64,000 nucleotides of DNA from Mucor racemosus (lineage: Eukaryota; Mucoromycota; Mucoromycetes; Mucorales; Mucoraceae), in assembly GCA_027405735.1 (NCBI GenBank), contig JAPEHQ010000009.1, positions 2,294,001-2,358,000 on the forward strand. Direction: 5' to 3'. The number at the start of each line of letters is the position of its first letter. Within the stretch, counting starts at the first letter, position 1. This document shows, piece by piece, positions 22,804-36,272 of this stretch. Both the position numbers and the translations under genes were made by a program. A model generated the notes under the pieces. It was not told the origin of the DNA. It saw only the letters and a list, made by a program, of their open reading frames with translations, and ran no database searches.

Positions 22804-25052
22804 ATGAATATTGATGATCTCTTCAAGGTATTGATATGTTTAATTGATATTTAATCAGAAAAACTAATCTCTTGAACGCGTTTAATGCCTTGTAGGTTCC
22901 AGCCATTCCAACTGGCCGCAACAAAAGAAAAATGCCTGCTACTCCCGATATGCAATTCTTTGACAAGTACAAAGAGGCATCTACTTTAGCTGCTGAGCAA
23001 GCTGAGGGTAGCGCAAATGGAGAGCCATCATCTAAAAGAAGAAATATTGAAGAGGATCATGATGATGACGACGAATCATATACAGTTGAAAAATACCAAG
23101 AAGAAGATACCGAATTAGAGGATGAGGAGGGCCGATTCTTTGGTGGTGGATTGACAAGCGAACAAAGTAGTATTTTGGATCTAGTTGACGAATACGATGT
23201 AGATGAGGTAGATTCATGTTAATTGAATTCAATTGCCTGTAAAATTCTAAATCATTTCTCTTTAGACTGAAGCATTAACAGCAACAAACGTCAAAAAAAT
23301 GATTCTCAAATTTGAAAAAGCCATTAATAAAAATCAAGAAATGCGTGTACGTTATGCAGATCAACCCGAGAAATTCATGGAATCAGAAGCAGATTTAGAT
23401 GAAGAGATCAAAAATCTTTTAACATTGACCGAAGCACCTCAAATGTATCCTGAATTTGTGAATCTCGGAAGTGTTTCTTCCCTCATGTCACTTTTGAGTC
23501 ATGAAAATACTGATATTGCTATCGATACAATTGATTTGATTAATGAACTTACTGACGAAGATGTCGGTGTTGGTTCCTCTGAAGAAGAGTTGGAGAGATC
23601 CGAGCAAGTGCAGGCTTGCATTAAAACTTTTGTTGATGCAATGGTAACTACAAAAATCTCAATTGTTAAAATGACCAATATTAAAAATATTTTTTGATCT
23701 AGTTGGAAAATGAACTCTTGCAATTATTAGTGCAAAATTTAGGTAGAATGAATGAGCAAGAAGAATCGGATCGTCAAGGTGTTTTCAAGATTTTGGGTAT
23801 ATTTGAAAATATCATTTCATTAGAACCAAAATATGCTCAAGATATTGCACTAAAAACCGAGATTTTGCCTTGGTTACTTAAAAGATTACAAGTAAAGGGA
23901 TTTGATGCTAATATTGGGTACGCTAGTGAAATACTTTCTATTCTTTTGCAAGACGATAGAGGTAATATGAAATTGATATTTTACATATGATCAGCATATT
24001 GAATTTTGGTTTAATTAGACATTCGTTTGAAAGTGGGTCAATTAGATGGTGTTGATATCCTTTTAAGGGCTTTATCTGTAAGTGCTGCCTAATGTTGTGT
24101 TAATCTTAAACTAAGTCTTTAATAATAGGCCTACAGACGCAAAGATGCTTCATCTGAAGATGAAACTGAAATGGTCGAAAACTTCTTTAATGCCATTTGC
24201 TCATTGTTAAACGAACAAGAAAATAAGCAGCGTTTTCTGGATTCTGAAGGTATTGAATTGATGGTCATTATGTTAAAGTAAGTTTTTTTTTTTTCACGAC
24301 ACGAATGATTGAATAATAAATTAATGAGTATACAGGGAGAAAACATTAGCTCGCATAAGAGCTGTCAAGGTGCTGAATTATGCTTTAAGTGGCGAGGAAG
24401 GTGGTAGAGACAGATGTATTAGATTTGTTGATGCCTCTGGTCTCAAATCCCTATTTCCTCTTTTCATGGGAAAAGGAAATAAAAAACTCAAGAAATCACA
24501 TCATTCTGCATTTAATGAATCCGAAGATGAAGGTAACCCTATTTTAGCTTACTTGATGAGCTTTCACTTAAATGCGCTTGTTTAGAACACATTTCATGCA
24601 TTATTCTATCGCTGCTGAGATATCTCACTCAAGAAGATGTACAAAGAATGAGATTGTTACTTAAATTTACTGAAGATGACTATGAAAAGGTTGACCGCCT
24701 TGTTGAAATGAAGGAACAGTACGAGAACAAAGACGAGGCTGTCAAAAAGGAACTTGATGATGCAAAGGGCTACTTGGATGAAGAAGATTTTGAAGATTTT
24801 GAAGCTGATTTTTACGTTAGAAGATTAGATGCGGGTCTTTTCACATTACAGCGAGTTTGCTTATTAATCGCAGCATTAAGTGAAGAAAACAAGGGCGTGC
24901 GTGAGAAAGCAAGTATGCTGTTGAAGAGAAAAGGACAAGACATGTTGAGCGTATTCCGAATCATCGAAGAGGAGACCGCCCTAATGGCTGATTTCATTTC
25001 ATTAAGACGTCTTGCAAAAGGAGAAACGAAGATTATCAAGGAAGAAGAATAA
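22804..25052 (+). CDS. CTNNBL1: beta-catenin-like protein 1 (Prp19-complex-associated armadillo protein)
   Basis: Eight exons: 22804-22827, 22896-23207, 23266-23643, 23703-23961, 24019-24077, 24129-24277, 24336-24532 and 24586-25052, giving 614 residues (human 563). All introns are GT-AG. A low-complexity acidic N-terminal segment precedes the family core: KKMILKFEKAINKNQEMRVR, EKFMESEADLDEEI, LMSLLSHENTDIAIDTIDL, LLQLLVQNLGRMNE, AKNPFD-like KGFDANIGYASEILSILLQ, LKFTEDDYEKVDRLVEM and FYVRRLDAGLFTLQRVCLL. These mark the atypical armadillo repeats through to the C-terminus. CTNNBL1 is nuclear and binds CDC5L/Prp19-complex components. The match extends over the whole length, so the call is firm. 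The start is fixed by the first exon (MNIDDLFK) next to the shared promoter. Confidence 0.93.
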
Positions 25053-25834
25053 AAAATAAAATAACTCGTAATTCGGCGAGACACCATAGCGTTAATTTCT
25101 TAAGGATTATCTCAAATGTTTAGACACAATATACTATATTACTGCATGATAAAATTTGATCACCAAGTATTATTCTTATGTTTTTTTTTTTTTTTTTGTC
25201 GGTTGCTTTTCTTGTTCATTCGATGATTTTAGGCTTTTAATTGTATAGAATCAATTAATTTCTGATTACTGACCGCTATGTCCGATTCAGGAAATGATGT
25301 GTATAAACAATGCTATCGTATTGCATCAACACAATAGATCGATATGATGATTAGTAGTACATATGACTTCAATCAGATATAGTAAATATACGAAATCGAT
25401 TAAAAAATAGCATTGTGTTGGTTCAAAGAATGTACATCAATACAAGATTTGTGATTAATCGGATAGTGACTCATGTTGTACGAGTGACAAATCCATCATA
25501 TGTGTGCATGAAAAACAGATTTAATGGTCGATATGATCTCATTGCTTAGTTTATTATATGTTTATAATACAAAATCAAGCTTATCAGACGGCCTAGAATT
25601 TAATACGTATAAGCATTCTAGATGTTGCGTTAAATGTCGTAACAGAATTACTGTTAAATCGGGTTTTATCAGACGAAATAGCACTTACAATATTACCCCG
25701 GAAACCTTTTGTGCTTTGTATTCCGTTTGGATATCCTTATTTGTGCAGTCTTTCCTATTTTATATCAAACACAGTACATGACTCACCTAAAAGCAAACAA
25801 AGAGATCATTTCTATATTTATACATTTATGTATT
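25053..25834. other. intergenic, no gene recognised
   Basis: 3' flank of CTNNBL1 and 5' flank of the MFS gene, with a long T run at about 25180-25197. No gene seen. Confidence 0.5.
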
Positions 25835-25843
25835 TATATATAA
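25835..25843 (+). promoter_or_regulatory. TATA box of the MFS transporter gene
   Basis: TATATATAA, 49 bp upstream of the chosen ATG at 25893; no in-frame ATG lies between them. Confidence 0.5.
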
Positions 25844-25892
25844 GCAGAACAAATTGATTGATGTAGAAGATACAAATCAACTTGACTTTACT

Positions 25893-27781
25893 ATGAAAGA
25901 AAACATCATTAGCGATAAATCAAGTAAAAACAATATCCAAAAGCAATGTCAATATATCAATAGTGCTTTCATCAGTGAAGATGGCCAATTGAATAAAACA
26001 AGGATAAGCGATGAAAGGTTACCCGAAATTAAACAAAAGAAACTCTTTACCAAGGCAATGACATCTAAAATTCTGGGTGATATTTATGCTACTGACGATC
26101 CACAATTGTATTCATCCACAAGAAAGAATGTCATCGTGCTCCTTATTGCACTGATTGGTATCAATGGCTCTATTTCTTCCTTGATTTACATGCCTGGTAT
26201 TCTACAAATGGCAGATGATCTGAATGTTTCTTTACCAGCAATTGATGGTACCGTCTCTGCTTATGTTGTATTTGCTGGAATTGCTGTAAGTTTGTAGTAG
26301 TAATCTCTGTATATGCATACACTAAGTATTCTATTAAATCAGCCCTTGTTTTGGTCCAGCATGAGCGACGCATATGGAAGAAAGCCCATGTATGTTTATA
26401 GCCTTTTTATTGGTATAGTGGCTTCAATTATTTGTGCAATTTCAAGAAACATTGTTATTCTGATCGTTTTCCGTGCAATTCAAGCTTGTGGAGCAAGTTC
26501 AGGGCAAACGCTAGGTGCAGGTGTTATTTCTGATATGTTTGATGTAACACAACGTGGAAAAGCATATGGTGCATTCTTTATTGGGTACGTGTTGATTTTC
26601 TCTTTGGAGCATATTGCAAACACTGATTATTTCTTATGCCATCTATAGCCCTTTATTTGGAACTGTAATTGGCCCTACAGTTGGCTCCTTTCTTTGTCAA
26701 TATTTGGGATGGCAAGCTACATTTTATTTCATAGCTATATTTGGTATGAACTCTATTATTTTGTACATCAATGTATTCATTTATTCACGTTATAATTACA
26801 TAGCTGGCCTTCTTTTGATCATGCTGATTATTTTGTTACCCGAAACACTTCGAAAATCACCTACTCCAAAAAGTAAACAATGCATTAATACTTACCAGGA
26901 ACGATTTGTGGCCCTCAAAACAATGCGCAATGTCTTCTCGCCAATGGTGGTTATGTTGAAAGATCCTACTGTTCTTTTGATTACATTGTACAATACAGTA
27001 ATATATGCTTCCTTGTTCTTTCTTGTAAGCGCTCATGGTTGAATTTAGCTATATTATCGCATTAATTTATCCAAATTTGGTAGAGTCCATCAATGACAGA
27101 TACTTTTCAAGCCGTGTATCAGTTTGAATCATGGCAGGTTGGTCTATGCTATCTCTGTCTTGGTGTTGGTCTTGTAACTAGCTCAATTTTAAGTGGGATA
27201 TATGCAGATTATATTATCAAAAAATTACGTAAATTGAATGGACCGGAATATGTCGATCCTGAAATGAGATTATCAGCTGCAACGCCATCTTTTTTCCTGA
27301 TTCCTGTTGGTTTCTTGATTTATGGTTGGACAGCACAATTTGCAATTGGAGTATATGCACCCTTGATTGGTATTTTCGTTTGTATGTAAAATAGCTTTTA
27401 AATGCGGCATAATCACATATTGATATATGGTACGATATACAATTTGTAGATGCTCTTGGTCAAATGAATTCGTTGAATCCTACATCTGTTTATTTGGTAG
27501 ATTCGAAACCTGGTAAGTCAGCTAGTGCGATGGCCATTAATAATTGTGTACGCTCAGTTGCTGCTGCTATTGTCACTATATTTTCTACATCTATTGTACG
27601 TGCTGCTGGTCCGGGTATTGTTTTTAGTATATTAGCTGGAATCAGTCTTCTTAATTGCATGCCAGTGCTTTTAGTGAGAAATTATGGTAAGCAATGGAGA
27701 ACTTCATTTGAAAGAAAGACTGGCTTTCTTTCTACAAATAATGAGCCAGCTGTTAAAATTAAGGAAGATGACAACGCTTAA
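25893..27781 (+). CDS. MFS drug:H+ antiporter, DHA1 type (QDR-like)
   Basis: Six exons: 25893-26285, 26343-26584, 26649-26743, 26804-27024, 27084-27381 and 27450-27781, giving 526 residues. A polar N-terminal tail of about 70 residues precedes TM1 (VIVLLIALIGINGSISSLIY). The loop 2-3 signature of the major facilitator family is present (SDAYGRKPMY). The DHA1 pattern RGKAYGAFFIGPLFGTVIG and LGWQATFYFIAIF sits around TM5, with LLPETLR before the central loop. The TM10-12 region (GQMNSLNPTSVYLVDSKPGK onward) is typical of fungal Qdr-type exporters. It would export drugs or polyamine-like cations at the plasma membrane; the substrate is an inference. The third intron is 60 nt with no stop, so a retained form would add 20 residues within the TM5/TM6 region. 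Confidence 0.88.
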
Positions 27782-28619
27782 TGACATATCCCTTCAATTT
27801 TAATGCACATGCACATCGTTGTGTAATTCAATTCTTGAAATTCCACCTTCTTCTTTTAAAAAAACATGATAAACATGATTATAAACGTCTTTAATACAAA
27901 GGTAAATTTTGCTGTAAAATAAACTCAATATCTACATAAAATTCTTTGATTTGTATAGCAGCACATCATTTAAACTTTATAAAAGTTGAGGTTTTCAATT
28001 TTCCAATTAGTTACTAGCACTAATTTCACAGAACTCAATGTTTTTTTCTTTTTTAGAATGTATCTCGCGAACAATAAATACTGGGGTTGACCTTTGGTGA
28101 AGAGCATCCATCATGCTTTAAAGAGGACGATTATAAGCACAGGTTTCTAAATCATATATACTCAATCTACAATGGCTCATGGAAGTTAAAATTTGGAGCA
28201 TCAATGCAGCACATTTATTACTGCATGTCTGTAGAGTTAAATCTTATTTGAATTAGTATTCGGTGAGAATGGATTTTTTTTTACAAAGATTTACAAAAAA
28301 ATAAAAATAAAAATAAAAAGTGTAGCTATTCAATCCAAAAATTAGAGTGTTCCAGCTGGAGAAACTTAATGCTCATGTCAAAATGTATAAGAAACGACCT
28401 TTAATACCGTAACATAACTTTTAGAGCATCCGAATGCGCATTTAATTATGATTTATTTCATAAAGAGTAATCCCAAAATATCCCATAGAATTAATAAAAA
28501 TTAATTATTAGGGATGCTAAAGTAGCATTAGACTTGGACCAGACATATAGTGAACGATATTGAGAAAACGCAATCATTTAGGGTCTACTTTAGACACTGT
28601 CAAGTATATGTGAGTTGGC
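27782..28619. other. intergenic, no gene recognised
   Basis: 3' flank of the MFS gene running to the start of repeat A copy 2. No coding sequence was recognised. Confidence 0.5.
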
Positions 28620-30120
28620 TGAATCATGCTACCTAATCCTAAATTTATTCTACATATCACGGAAATCTCAAAAACACGTAAAATTCGCCGCTTTTTCATT
28701 GAAAACTGGGTCTCACTTTTCATCTCTGCCTTATTTTTTTTCACTAAATAATACCAGAAAAAATTATATACCAATGTACCTGAGATGTTCAACCATATTT
28801 CAAAATTACGCATCCAAAAATACCTTATTTTTTGCAGTTGGTATAAGGCTTTCAATGTTTCAGATTTTTACTACTTATTCACTGTTACAATCAAAAAACT
28901 TGAGGCTTCATATCTCTGCAAATAATTAAGCTATACTGAGACTTTTTAATAATAAAATTTATTTGCTTTGAAGTGCTCTACAACATATTCAAGCATAAAA
29001 AAAGTCTGAGCACTTTTATTTTATTTTTTATTTTTTTTGACATCTTTATTTTAGATTTTAAAGTACCCGTTAAATTAAGCAGCATTTTTTTTGCATGCAT
29101 GTCATCCATCTCATTGAGTTCTCTCGGACACAATTTAGTTTTTCTCGAAATATTGATTTTTTGTGGAGATATCTTCAAAATGTGTACAAAGGAATATCGT
29201 CGTTTCTAGCTTCAATTTTTTCCCTGCATACCCTCATCCCAAATTCTGAATTTGAAAAAAAAATTAATAAAAATCTCGTTTTCTCTACGAAAAATGCAGT
29301 TAGAATGTTTAGCAATGGCTCGATCGATAGATAATTTTGCTGTGCATAATTTTCTTTAATTAAATTTGAGGCATACCCATAAAAAGTAATGCGTATTTTC
29401 AAAAAACCTCCAAAATTTCAATTACATTTTACACAAAATTTTACGTGAAGCATTTTTTTGAATTTTATTTAAATGGATGCAGAATTAAAAACTGTACAAA
29501 AAGCATTTAATAAGATATTTCAACTTACTTTGCAGTTCAGGAGCCATTAAGTAATTTTGTTTTTTTATCATTTTCTGGTCGATTTGTCAGATCGATTTTG
29601 AAACCCAGTTACCATAGGGTTAAGCTGTAATATAAACTATTATTTTGATTATCTCGACAAAAAATTAATATTTTTTGCTGAAACAAAAAATGCAGAGTAG
29701 CTTAGAGTCGTATCTATCTTGTGAATACTTTAATTTAAGTGCTCAATTTTTTACAATATATTATAGACGAATCTTGGTTAATTTTGGTCAATATTTGACC
29801 AGTGCACTAATAATATTCTGGGATTAATATTCTATTTCTATTTTCCAAGAGATATCAATGGCCCATAAAGCGAAGGTATATCTTCTTTGAAGATTTTACG
29901 TGATTCGACTCAATATTAAGCGAAAACATCTGAAAAACATTCGAAAACCATATGAAACCTACTTTTTACAACTGCAAAAAAAAGCGACAACAAAAACCTC
30001 ATCTCAATGAATTTCAATCCTATTAACCTACAACTTTACATAATGGTAGGTAGACACCTAGGATACAATTGTCTCAAAGGGCAACTTTCACAAGCTACTT
30101 ACTTAGTCGTTTCCATATGC
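28620..30120 (+). repeat. repeat A, copy 2 (spans the outer edge of the palindrome)
   Basis: Aligns with 5418-7165 without the 275-bp insertion, and inverted with 41790-43290. Left of 29392 it differs from the opposite copy by roughly 12-15%. Right of 29393 it is identical to it in the parts compared. Confidence 0.8.
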
Positions 30121-31369
30121 TGTCTCAAGTTTATCAAGCCTGAACCTTAAACAAGAGGAAATCTACTGCACTGGCATTACAAGGTAAAGTGTAAATCTAA
30201 TCCAAGAAGAAGGTCTTTGCTACACTCTATAGCAATTGGTCAAGTCTAAATCCAACACAACAGAATCACTTTTTGGTGTCTGGCTCTTCAAATCAAAATA
30301 AAGCTATTGTTATCTGGTGCAGGAAGTATACAGTATTAGATCAAGTATGAATCAAATACGACACAAACAACTTGAAATATTAATAATGGTCCTTTTAATG
30401 AAAACAAAATACACCTCTAATTGTTTGAATAAACGGCACTTTATTTTTGCCATTTACAAAGTTTTAGCTTAATCTGTCTAAAATTATTTGAATATTACCA
30501 TATTATAAAGAGAATCAAATGCATGCTATATAAATAATTTTAAATGCATATTATTAATATAAGTGTATATCACATATTCTTGCCTCATTTTTATACAAGT
30601 TATTAATAAAATATTATCCTCTCTTTTGTTTCTAATGCATTACTTTTGCTAGTATATATATTCAGCCACAGCTTCTTGAACCCTTTTATATGATGTAAGG
30701 ATATTGAAAGCAAAAAAATCAAAATCAAAATTATTATTATACTACTCAAATATGTTAGAGAGTACTTTAAACAAGCGGATGTTAGTTGAAAATCAGCATC
30801 ATGCCTTGAATTTTTGCTCAGATATACTGCTGGAAAGATTCGGTTTCAAGCGTTTAAAGGACAAAATCAAATTTTTGAATAATTTTTATACATCATGATG
30901 AGTGCTAAATTTAAAGATACCTACAACAGAACCCGAGCTGGGCATGTCATGTACACAGTGGTGTTTTTATTTTTGACATTATAAATAAATAAAAAAGAAA
31001 AGAATCACTATTTCATACAAATCAACCACATTATTATATTATATAAGTGGTAATTATTTTCTTTTATTTCATCCTCAAATAAATTTTGTTATTATATGTA
31101 TCTCACCAATAAGTGGCAGCTTTTTGGAATATACCTCTTGCATTCTTCTTTTGTTGAGATCTCATAAAAAGCAAACTGTTTTGTATTTCACAGAATACAT
31201 TTATGCAATTGATTTTGAAATTCCATTTTCATATCTGTAGCTAAATTTAAATCACAAACTATCCAGTATCTCATTGTAATCTACTGGCATCTCTTATGAA
31301 GCAAACCATCAATAAAAGTAACACGGCCAAATTATGAAATGATAATTTAATATGCTTGTTCCTTGTTCC

Positions 31370-32520
31370 CGACAAAACTAGCAATTTCTTAACTGTAATT
31401 AGTCATTCTCAAAACTCGAGTAAACAGCATTATGTCTTTTTTCAACTTGTATTTTATAATGCCTCAGCTTTATTCAAATTTACAGCTTTATTTGTGCTAT
31501 TTTGCTTTATTGTAAGCGCATTTTTGATGGAGTAACAATAAATCATGCAGAAATCTTTAAAAATCAGCTAGATGACTGATCATTTGTATTAATTGAAAAC
31601 TGAAATATGAAGAAACTGTAGATCTTTATTTTTAAAAATACAAAATGCGTAATATTTTTTTGTTTATTTGCATCATCTTACTGGATTCTAGCTACAATTT
31701 TGATCAAGTAATGATGCATTATCTCCAAATTTATAAAAATTGAATAAATGACTAATGATTTTAATCACTCCAAAACGAAACATTAAAGCATTTGCATTTC
31801 TGTTTTTTTGGTACTGCAATGTGGGCAAAATGCGTCGTTTTCATTTCCACCTTTTTCCTTAATTTTAGCTGCATTTTTCATGGGGCAATGACAGATATAC
31901 CATCAAAAACATCCTCAAAAAACGATTCAAATGACAGGGGCCACTAATATTGCTTGAAATTTGAAATAGCGTCAATTTTGCTGGGCCATAAACCGGCCAA
32001 TCATGTTGTTTTATCAAAATCTCGAAAAACAAATTTACTGTCTTGTTTCAAAATCGACTTTCTCGGACTTTCAATGAAATTGCGCTTTAAGCTGTAGTCC
32101 ACTTTTAAGCTGTAGTCCACTTTTAAGCTGTAAATGTGCAAAATACTGGAGATTAGGAAATGCTTCCAATATTTGACAAAAAACTGCATAGTTACCGTCA
32201 TCTGTCCATTAAATGTCTTTTGTAGCTCATTCATTTCTAAAGCGATTTACGGTTTTGAATAAAACATTTTGCTCACAAATTGTTTCATAATAAGTACAGA
32301 TTTTTTTTGTATCATAGGTTTGTATTTAAGTCAATTATCCATCATAAAATTTTAATTTATCAATAACTCCATGAAAAATTAATATTTTTTGAAGATTTAA
32401 AAATCATTCAGTAGATAATATTTCATAAAATGTGTTTAACTACTTTCTATAGATTATTAATAAATTAATTCTTTCAGAAAACAAATGTACTGTATTCTAA
32501 TTTTTGGTATTTTTTTAAGT
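31370..32520 (-). repeat. repeat D, copy 2 (left arm)
   Basis: Inverted relative to 15990-17310 and identical, in reverse complement, to 39385-40535 wherever compared. Confidence 0.75.
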
Positions 32521-32714
32521 ATTTATTTGCGGACAGTTACTTGAATCTATATTTGAAACTTAAAACTTCTTTAAAAATGAATGTAAGACACATTTATATG
32601 AATTGTTTTTAACATTCTTCCAAATTTTTATAAAATTAAGTAATGATTCAAAATTAAATTTTGAAGTTGGAATTAATGTACAGTAGACATATGAAGAGCA
32701 TATTTATCTTAATT

Positions 32715-35110
32715 CCGCACGACGGCCGACTTGTGCTTCACAAGATGATTTCGTTGTGCCCAGGTGGGCTGCGTACTATAATAGCCTGAGCTGCTGTGCC
32801 CACTGAATATGGTTAGAACAATAACAAGATGCACATGGGCACAACAAAAGAAACTGCACACGAGCACAACACTAAGCCTGTATGTGCAGAATTATAGATT
32901 CTGTCCATGTGCATGACATTAATCTCATGTGTGTACAATAGTAATAAAATCTGATTATGCGCAAAATGAGCTAATTATATGGGCACAAATTGGTTAGTAC
33001 ATGAGGATTGTGCCGTTCCCAAAATTCCATTGCATTTTTTACTGGAATGGGTTTTTAAATTACATTTATTTTTATTAATATAATAGATTATAGACAATAC
33101 ATGCAAGAGCCAATATATTTACAATTATCATCATCATTTTTAAATATGTTTATCATAGCTATAATATTTACAGCAACAATGATTTTTGCTCGAGCATAAA
33201 CTTAAATAATACTTACTGCTTAAATTTATATGCAAGCCAAATCTAAGATTATATATGTTACTTTATCACACATAAAATTTAAACAAATTAACTATTTTTA
33301 AACTTACTGTTTTAGTTTACGATTGTCAGCTGTAAAAAGGTTTGTTTTCAAGTATACAGTAGCTACTACAATCAAAACTATGGTTATTAGGCAAGGAATT
33401 AAACTATTCTTTTTTTGTGATTCTATATCATTTAAAATTTTATCACTTTTCTGGAACATTTCGTGGGTTTGTAACTAGTTTTACCCTTTTTGTTGAGTAG
33501 ATATAAATATCATTGCCTTCGATTTGATCTGGCAATCAAGAAATACGTCCAACGATGCAGTAGTAAATAATAATATTTGATCTTAAAATGCGGTTAAATG
33601 AAAATATCAGTCTCTCGTATAGACTGCTATCTATATTAAAAACATTAGTCCTTTATGTTAACATGCGTATTCAGATAAAAAAAGAATATCAGCTTAATAA
33701 TAGTCTGATATGCCTTATCAAACGGTAAATATATCCTTGGAATATGAAAACAAAAAGAGAGAAACAACACACGTAGAAAAGAATCTCCAAGGCTTTACAT
33801 TATTTAGCGCAATTAAAACCCTACTAAAAAATTGCTCATTTCATACAATGCAAAAGCAACATTACGGCGCATGAATTATAAACTAAACAAAATAGGCAAT
33901 ATCTACAGTATCATCATAAAATATACATTTTTCTACCAGAAAAACCGTCTGTCATATCATACATTTATTAAAAAATTGCAAAAGCGAGCTCGTAGAGCAA
34001 CGTTGTGATTGAGCATACTGTAGCAGGGTTGAATGGCTAAGTCTCTTACACTATGGTATATCTAAGTTTTAAATAAAAAGGCGTTTTTTTCAACTTTTCT
34101 TATACCTAACCACGTACGGTCTGAAAATTCAGACTTTGTAGCGGACATTTTTTGGGGCTCATTTTACCCTTACCAACACTCATGATTTTTATCAAAAAAC
34201 AGAAAAATCAAATTTTGATACCAAAATCAACGTTTAAATATACTACATTATGAGAGAAAATTGTAGCCATAACTAACATGGATTTCATAAAAGCTTAATA
34301 TAAAATGTTAAGTAATGAAACTTTGTACTTTTGGCCCAAAAACGGTTTTTTGGTTAAAGGATTTTCATGTAGTATTTTGTAATAAGAATGTTTGTTATTT
34401 TTTATTGAGCAAATAGAGCGCTAAATGTTGTACATGTGCATATTTTTTGTTTTTATAATTGGTAGTATAATTAACTCTAGATTTGCAAAATCAGAAAAAA
34501 AAAAATTAAAAAATGTCAAAATTGATGATCTGGACAAAAATAATTTTTAAAATTAATATTCCGCTTATAAGCCTTGTAAATCTTAAAAATAAGAGGCTTT
34601 ATAATACTTGGGAACTTTTTCAAGAATTTACGATGCTGTACCCACTTGATTCAAGCTTATTACTGTAAATCTTTATCCATGTTAATATTGTATGGTAGTT
34701 TATTTGATGATAATATAGTCTTACTTTATAATTATTACGTTAGAGGTAATTTACATTGAGATGTAGTAGTCTTATCTTCTCTCCAATGTTATAAACATAA
34801 ACATGGCCATCATCACTGGAGCCTATTGAATGATGATTTGTTGTAGCACTACCAAAAAAAAAAGAATGAATGGTTCAAGAGGTTTCTACATATCAAATTA
34901 TTATGCGATTTAGTAGCAATGATTGCACTCAACTGTGCTTTTGGAACCTATTGATGTTATTCAGAATAATTAGTAACACTTTCATTCAAAAGTAAGCTTC
35001 TTTGCTTTATACATTTACATTCACCCATTCCATAAATGACATTGCATTTATTATCCGTTATATCAATCAACCTACTTCATCTCGATTCAATACATTTGAG
35101 ATTAGACGAC
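32715..35110 (+). repeat. repeat C, copy 3 (left arm)
   Basis: Same orientation as 10208-13290, without the two insertions that interrupt that copy; it provides the empty-site comparison. Its mirror image is 36795-39190. Confidence 0.8.
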
Positions 35111-35632
35111 CCCTTTTAATAATTTTGTATACCATGAGCTAATAATGGACCGTTATTATAGATACGCTAATCAAGGATGATGGTGAGTTAACTCTAATGG
35201 ACTAACGAGTCGATTAGCAGTATAAACGAAATGTTAAAATCAAAGATAATAGCAATTGAATGAGCAAGAGATGATAAACCATGTAAATTAGCATAATTGA
35301 GTTGTTTCAAACGTTTTGAACTGAATACGCCTTTACTTTTGACCTGTAAAAATTGATTTATTGGTAAAACCAATTAACAGGTAATCATTATGGTGTATCT
35401 TTGATAGTTGGTAGTGATATACAAGACAACATCTCGTTTTCCTCCTTGTTTATTGGTCATTAAACAGAAGCAACCATTTTTTGAAAACTAAATAGGTTAA
35501 AATGATGAGTTTATTCATGCATTCATTCAAATCCAGTCAATATTATACATAATACTTTTATAATCACCAATTTTTTCTTCAGGTAGATATTGACTTTAGA
35601 CCAAAAAAGCACTGTTTATAACGTAGAAGATA

Positions 35633-36272
35633 GAACGAAATGATTAAGTCTTGGATGCTTTTTTTTTGTTCGACAAAAATATTATAACGCGCCCTAACAT
35701 TAACAATTAATAATTCATTTCCAAATAAACAATAGGATAAACATATACTTGTATCTGCTACTTGATTTCAGTTTATAAAAAATATTGGTCTTTTTTGTTG
35801 TAGCTTTAAACATAAATGAAAGAGCTGAGGAAAGAGTGGGGAAGAAGAAAGAAAAAGAATTCGAAATCAGTCGATTTTGTGGGTTACAAACAGAAATTTA
35901 CCAAGGCATAAAAAATTTTAAGGTTGCCAAACAGGTTGTTGTCGTTGTCCCATTTGGTCCCGAAAGAAGAACATAGGCAGAACTCTTTCAAACCCCAAAC
36001 TTCAAATTGATATATCTCGTCAATAAGGCAACTCTGTTGAAACAGAGTAACTCACATTTGATTTAAATTATTCAAATTATCTTTGTTGCTACTTATATTA
36101 TGATTGATATACTTTAGTAAATTGACTAAAAAACCTCGATCTCATTGCTCTGCTCATCTGGGCGGCATGATTTGCGCAAACATTTTTATTCTGCCCCTCT
36201 GTGCAGATCATTATGCCCATGAATGAGAAGCATAGTTTGGTCGTAGTGAGACTTAGTCATTTTGTTCTACTG
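35633..36272. other. 640-bp unique core of the large inverted repeat
   Basis: The only part of 29393-42513 that is not mirrored. A 63-codon frame at 35785-35976 (basic, no ATG, starts TTG) is not recognised and is probably chance. The right part (36098-36250) aligns with 14041-14135 in the older repeat block. No RNA gene or known origin motif was seen. Confidence 0.7.

Larger units (their letters stand above)
29393..35632 (+). repeat. left arm of a very large inverted repeat (about 6.24 kb)
   Basis: Reverse complement of 36273-42513. I compared stretches near 29400-29560, 29940-30000, 30704-30960, 32001-32234, 33660-34900 and 35100-35632. I found only one difference: a homopolymer of 7 A (around 33677) against 8 T (around 38222). 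Contents, left to right: inner part of repeat A, unassigned AT-rich DNA, repeat D (inverted), F, C, then about 520 bp unique to the arms. Small open frames within it look spurious. No transposase or other recognisable protein. Confidence 0.95.

Noticed and set aside
30704..30898. 64-codon frame in the left arm, repeated exactly at 41008-41202 in the right arm
   Set aside because: Identity is due to the palindrome, not protein selection; there is no ATG start (it begins TTG) and no family features.
32001..32234. 77-codon frame in repeat D of both arms
   Set aside because: The more diverged copy at 16200-16450 does not keep the frame, so it is not conserved as a protein.
35785..35976. 63-codon basic frame in the palindrome core
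   Set aside because: Starts at TTG, has no recognisable domain, and is short enough to be chance; kept only as a note under the core.
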